This document shows, piece after piece, positions 61,103 to 64,000 of a DNA stretch of 64,000 nucleotides (its first letter is position 1; each line of letters begins with the position of its first letter). Made by a program: the position numbers and the translations under genes. Under the pieces are notes generated by a model. The model had not been told where the DNA came from and ran no database searches. It was given only the letters and a program-made list of their open reading frames with translations. The stretch comes from Chitinophagaceae bacterium (GTDB lineage: Bacteria > Bacteroidota > Bacteroidia > Chitinophagales > Chitinophagaceae), in assembly GCA_016702745.1 (NCBI GenBank), contig JADJDJ010000002.1, forward strand, positions 186,001 through 250,000, in the 5' to 3' direction.

Positions 61103-62566
61103 TTGTTATAAAAATCGAGCTTTTTCAATCGAAGACCTGCCAGCCAGGAAGCGGGCACATAATATACAAGGGAAAGCGCTTTTTTGATTTTCTGAAAACT
61201 GGCCCTGGCTGGTTGGGTTAGTATTTGGCTGACGATTTTCAGGGCCAGGTGTTTTTGATAATTCTTATGTACATAACGATGCAGCTGTTTATAATAAGCC
61301 GGTGCAAAACTATTCCGGAACATCAGGGCCAGTTCATCCGAATCGGTCCAGTTCGATTTTTCTCTCAATTGAGTTTTGACTCTTTCATAAAACACGGTGC
61401 CTGGTAAAGGGTAGGCAACCGACACCCCCAGCTCATAAGGGAGAAGTTGATTTATCATATCAATAGTCTTCCTGATATCTTCTCTGGTTTCTCCGGGATA
61501 TCCAAACTGAATAAAGAAAGAAGGATTGATCCCGTTTTTTTTTCAGCAGGGCCGTGGCCTGAAAGATTTGCTGTACAGTCGTCCCCTTGTCCATCGCATC
61601 CAGAATTTTCTGAGAACCACTTTCAGCACCCATCCACACATTTTTGCAACCAGCCCTGGCCAGATCAACTATATAATTCTCCTGCAACATCAGATCAACC
61701 CTGGCCTGTATTTTAAACTGAAACTGTAATCCTTCCTTTTCAATCAGATTGGCAAATTCATGAACCCATCCGGGCTTTAATCCGAATATATCATCACAGA
61801 ACCAGATATGATCAAAGGCATATTGTTCCTTCAGCATTTTCAACTCGGCCACCACATGCGATGCAGAGCGGGTATTATACCGGTTTCCATAGATAGGCTT
61901 GGCACACCAGTTACATTTAAATGGACAACCCCTGGTGGTGGCCATATTCAATGAAAAATATCCTTTGTGTTTTAGCCATATTTTCCGGTAAGCTTCTATA
62001 TCTACCAGGTCCCAGGCGGGAAAAGGAAGCTCATCCAGGTTTTTCATCACCGATCTTTTAGCAGTACGAACTACGGCTTCTTTCTGTTTGAATGCAAGTC
62101 CGGGTATCGAAAGAAAATCTGCATTGCCATTATTGAGACCACTGATCAGTTCTACCAGGGTTTGTTCCGCTTCTCCCAGGAGGATAAAGTCGGCACCCTC
62201 TTCCAGGTATTTTTCAAAATGATCATTCGCATCTGAACTGGCCACCAATACCGTACAGCCTTTTTGTTTGGCAAACTTCATCATCTCAAAAGCTGCTTCC
62301 CGCATATTAGTCAGGCACATTTTGGTGAGATAGTTAAACCCATCATCATAAATAATAAAATAATCAGGCTGGTTTTGTTGCAAAGGCAGGATGATTTCTT
62401 CCGGCCCAAAGGCAAACATGGTATCCATGAAACTCACTTCATCTCCCAGGTTACGCATCATGGAAACCGCATACAAACAACCAATGGGCGGGTAGGGCTG
62501 ACCGGTGGCCCATTGCTTGGGATCAAAACGCATAAAGTAAGAATGGGAAAAAAGAATTTTACTCAT
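61099..62566 (-). CDS. B12-binding radical SAM protein, one frameshift in an A9 run
   Basis: From the ATG at 62566 (MSKILFSHSYFMRFDPKQW). The N-terminal part is a cobalamin-binding-like domain (PPIGCLYAVSMMRNLGDEVSFMDTMF..PDYFIIYDDGFNYLTK..LLGEAEQTLVELI). The radical SAM core has TRGCPFKCNWCAKP (CxxxCxxC), HIWFCDDIFGL and GAESGSQKILDAMDKG. The frame breaks in a run of nine T at 61535-61543 (A on the coding strand). Removing one base gives LLKKNGINPSFFIQFGYPG, the normal continuation, to a stop at 61099, for about 488 residues. Such enzymes catalyse methylations or ring rearrangements on unreactive carbons, often in glycans, lipids or antibiotics. Substrate unknown. Confidence 0.88.
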
Positions 62567-63624
62567 GGCGTACTGATTGATGGAAGGCTGGTTCCTGGTG
62601 ATAAATACAATCTGCACACACATTTTTCGCAGGTGGGGTTGGTCGCCACATTCAGGTTTTTTCTAAACCGGATCGCCTGCTCACTGTTCAATAAATCATT
62701 GAATGCGCCTTCCCGGATATTGCCCATGGCTTCGTGAAAAAAGCAAGGACGTACGGTTCCGTCTGCTTCCACCACGGCCGAAACCCAGGGTGCATTACAT
62801 TTTCGATAAGGGAAAGGCACCTGCCCATGCAGTGCTGCATAATAAGTATGAATCTGCATCAGCCTATCAGCGTTCTCTGCAATAAACCCGCTATCTGTTT
62901 TTCGATCTTCATTCACCCGTTCCAGAATATTTTTCAAATCAGGAAGTTCCGTTTTTGCAATCATGATTTCTTCCTGTCTGTCGCCCGACCACAACACTTC
63001 TCGATTGAATGCATGGCTGCTGACATCTGCGGGCAGGAAGCTGATCTGATCAAGCCCCAATTCCTTTGCCGTGCTGATAATATCAGCCATGATCCGGAAA
63101 TTAAGCTGGTGAATGACGGTGCGGGCCGTAATCCGGTAAGCAGGATTGATCTGCCGGATTGCTTTCACTCCTTCCTCTAATAAATCAAATGCTCCGGCGA
63201 TATTCCTGATCCGGTCATGTGTTGCCGGATCGCCATCCAGGGAAACAATAATTTCTGATACCTGTTCAGTGAGTTGTTGAGCATGTTTTTTCAGGGTAAG
63301 ACCCGTTGAAAGCAATACCACACTGATTTGCTCCTCCCGAAGGAGTTCACAAAAATGAAAAAAAGCAGGGTGCAGTAATGCTTCTCCTCCTGACATGAGT
63401 ACCTGCTGTGTGCCGAGCTTCTTCAATGATACCAGTAACCGGCTGATATCATTTGCAGACAATTGCTGCCGGTTTTGATTGTCTTTCCAGATATCACACA
63501 TCACACAACGGCAATTACAACCACTGTGCGGCATCAATACCACCAATGGCATAGCGGTAATCACACTGGTTTGTAAACTCCGGTGTCTTTTAAAACGATG
63601 GTATATGCTTCCTGCGATCGTCAT
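62563..63624 (-). CDS. Radical SAM protein with C-terminal SPASM-like extension
   Basis: 353 residues from the ATG at 63624 (MTIAGSIYHRFKRHRS), chosen because it overlaps the upstream gene's stop by 4 bases (63621-63624). An ATG five codons upstream is also open. The core has CNCRCVMCDIW (CxxxCxxC), SGGEALLHPAFF and VSLDGDPATHDRIR. The C-terminal region has extra cysteines in CNAPWVSAVVEADGTVRPC and NPTCEKCVCRLY, as in SPASM domains that bind auxiliary Fe-S clusters. Such proteins modify peptides or sugars. The gene overlaps both neighbours by 4 bases. Confidence 0.93.
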   Translation of the reverse strand: MTIAGSIYHRFKRHRSLQTSVITAMPLVVLMPHSGCNCRCVMCDIWKDNQNRQQLSANDISRLLVSLKKLGTQQVLMSGGEALLHPAFFHFCELLREEQISVVLLSTGLTLKKHAQQLTEQVSEIIVSLDGDPATHDRIRNIAGAFDLLEEGVKAIRQINPAYRITARTVIHQLNFRIMADIISTAKELGLDQISFLPADVSSHAFNREVLWSGDRQEEIMIAKTELPDLKNILERVNEDRKTDSGFIAENADRLMQIHTYYAALHGQVPFPYRKCNAPWVSAVVEADGTVRPCFFHEAMGNIREGAFNDLLNSEQAIRFRKNLNVATNPTCEKCVCRLYLSPGTSLPSISTP

Positions 63625-64000
63625 GAAGGTTGTATACAAATCCAGGGAAAAGGATCCTGGTTCTTTTTAAAAAGCCGGAAGCGGCTGGCAGGTTTTGATA
63701 GAATGGTATAAGATAAACCGGCTAATTGCTCCCAGCTGTGATGAAAATAATAAGCGGCCATTCCCGGAACACCTGACTCATCAAAATATCGTTTCGTTCT
63801 TTCTCTCGCAGCCGCAAGTTCCTGTTGCTGATAAACCGGACTATCCAGCAGGTGCAGCTCTCCTCCGGGTTTTAATAAAGTGATGCATTGCCTGATTACC
63901 TCATGCAGCGATTCAAAATACTGGATGCTCGAAGCAAAAACAATGGCATCATATTTTTCTTTGCTTACAGCCGGGTGATCCAGACTTCCACTGATGAATC
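63621..64000 (-). CDS. Class I SAM-dependent methyltransferase, C-terminal part (runs off the window)
   Basis: The frame is open from the window edge (first full codon at 63998) to TGA at 63621-63623. About 125 residues are visible, starting FISGSLDHPAVSKEKYDAIVFASSIQYF, then ITLLKPGGELHLLDSPVYQQQEL, and AAYYFHHSWEQLAGLSYTIL. This matches motifs IV-VI of a class I methyltransferase. The N-terminal SAM-binding part lies outside. It is the first visible gene of the coupled operon and overlaps the next start by 4 bases. Confidence 0.82.
   Translation of the reverse strand, partial: FISGSLDHPAVSKEKYDAIVFASSIQYFESLHEVIRQCITLLKPGGELHLLDSPVYQQQELAAARERTKRYFDESGVPGMAAYYFHHSWEQLAGLSYTILSKPASRFRLFKKNQDPFPWICIQPS

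Overview
The window is a stretch of a Bacteroidota chromosome, most likely family Chitinophagaceae. Supporting evidence: a type IX secretion sorting tail (15728-16891), a GLPGLI-family protein, a DUF5916 protein, two large carboxypeptidase-regulatory/outer-membrane beta-barrel proteins, the futalosine menaquinone gene mqnC, a fused 2-oxoacid dehydrogenase E1, and many start codons preceded by the Bacteroidota promoter element TAnnTTTG. No rRNA, tRNA, CRISPR array, transposase or phage gene was recognised. Taxonomy is inferred from gene content only.

Layout. 1-5.5 kb: end of a DUF1624 membrane protein, an NTF2-like protein, a P1 peptidase, a secreted papain-like candidate with a coupled lipoprotein, and a Crp/Fnr regulator next to two small membrane proteins and a perfect GTGA-N6-TCAC palindrome. 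5.7-20.7 kb: mostly peptide and amino-acid turnover (D-aminoacylase, S9 peptidase, E1 alpha-beta fusion, paired M16 peptidases, aspartyl protease with PDZ) plus DUF418 and DUF5916 proteins. 20.9-29 kb: mqnC, DUF3817, lipoproteins, a di-haem cytochrome c, a PagL-like lipid A deacylase, and a histidine kinase/response regulator pair divergent from a GLPGLI gene. 29.9-37.1 kb: a potassium locus in which two Kup transporters flank a KdpD-like kinase and KdpE-like regulator, followed by a porin. 37-50 kb: ChaN-like protein, an ABC membrane domain without ATPase, two outer-membrane barrel proteins and a SWIM/SNF2 helicase. 50-58.5 kb: ComB, SRPBCC protein, GcvT, a methyltransferase, a secreted peptide with an extraordinary Tyr/Trp/Cys tail, and a PadR/PspC pair. 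58.5-64 kb: a sugar transferase, a nucleotidyltransferase and a translationally coupled radical SAM/methyltransferase operon running off the right edge.

Two points matter most to a reader. First, eight genes carry nine single-base frameshifts, eight of them in homopolymer runs. When the reading frames are rejoined the proteins look complete (for example the HYSNGN active-site motif of the PagL-like enzyme). This looks like residual assembly error rather than gene decay, and I give the joined gene extents. Second, the strongest candidates for something new are the Tyr/Trp/Cys-tailed secreted peptide (53557-53946), the radical SAM operon (60272-64000), and several regulatory circuits with visible candidate operators (Crp, KdpE-like, PadR, and an OmpR-type regulator with an ATTAACCTTT decamer found upstream of several genes).
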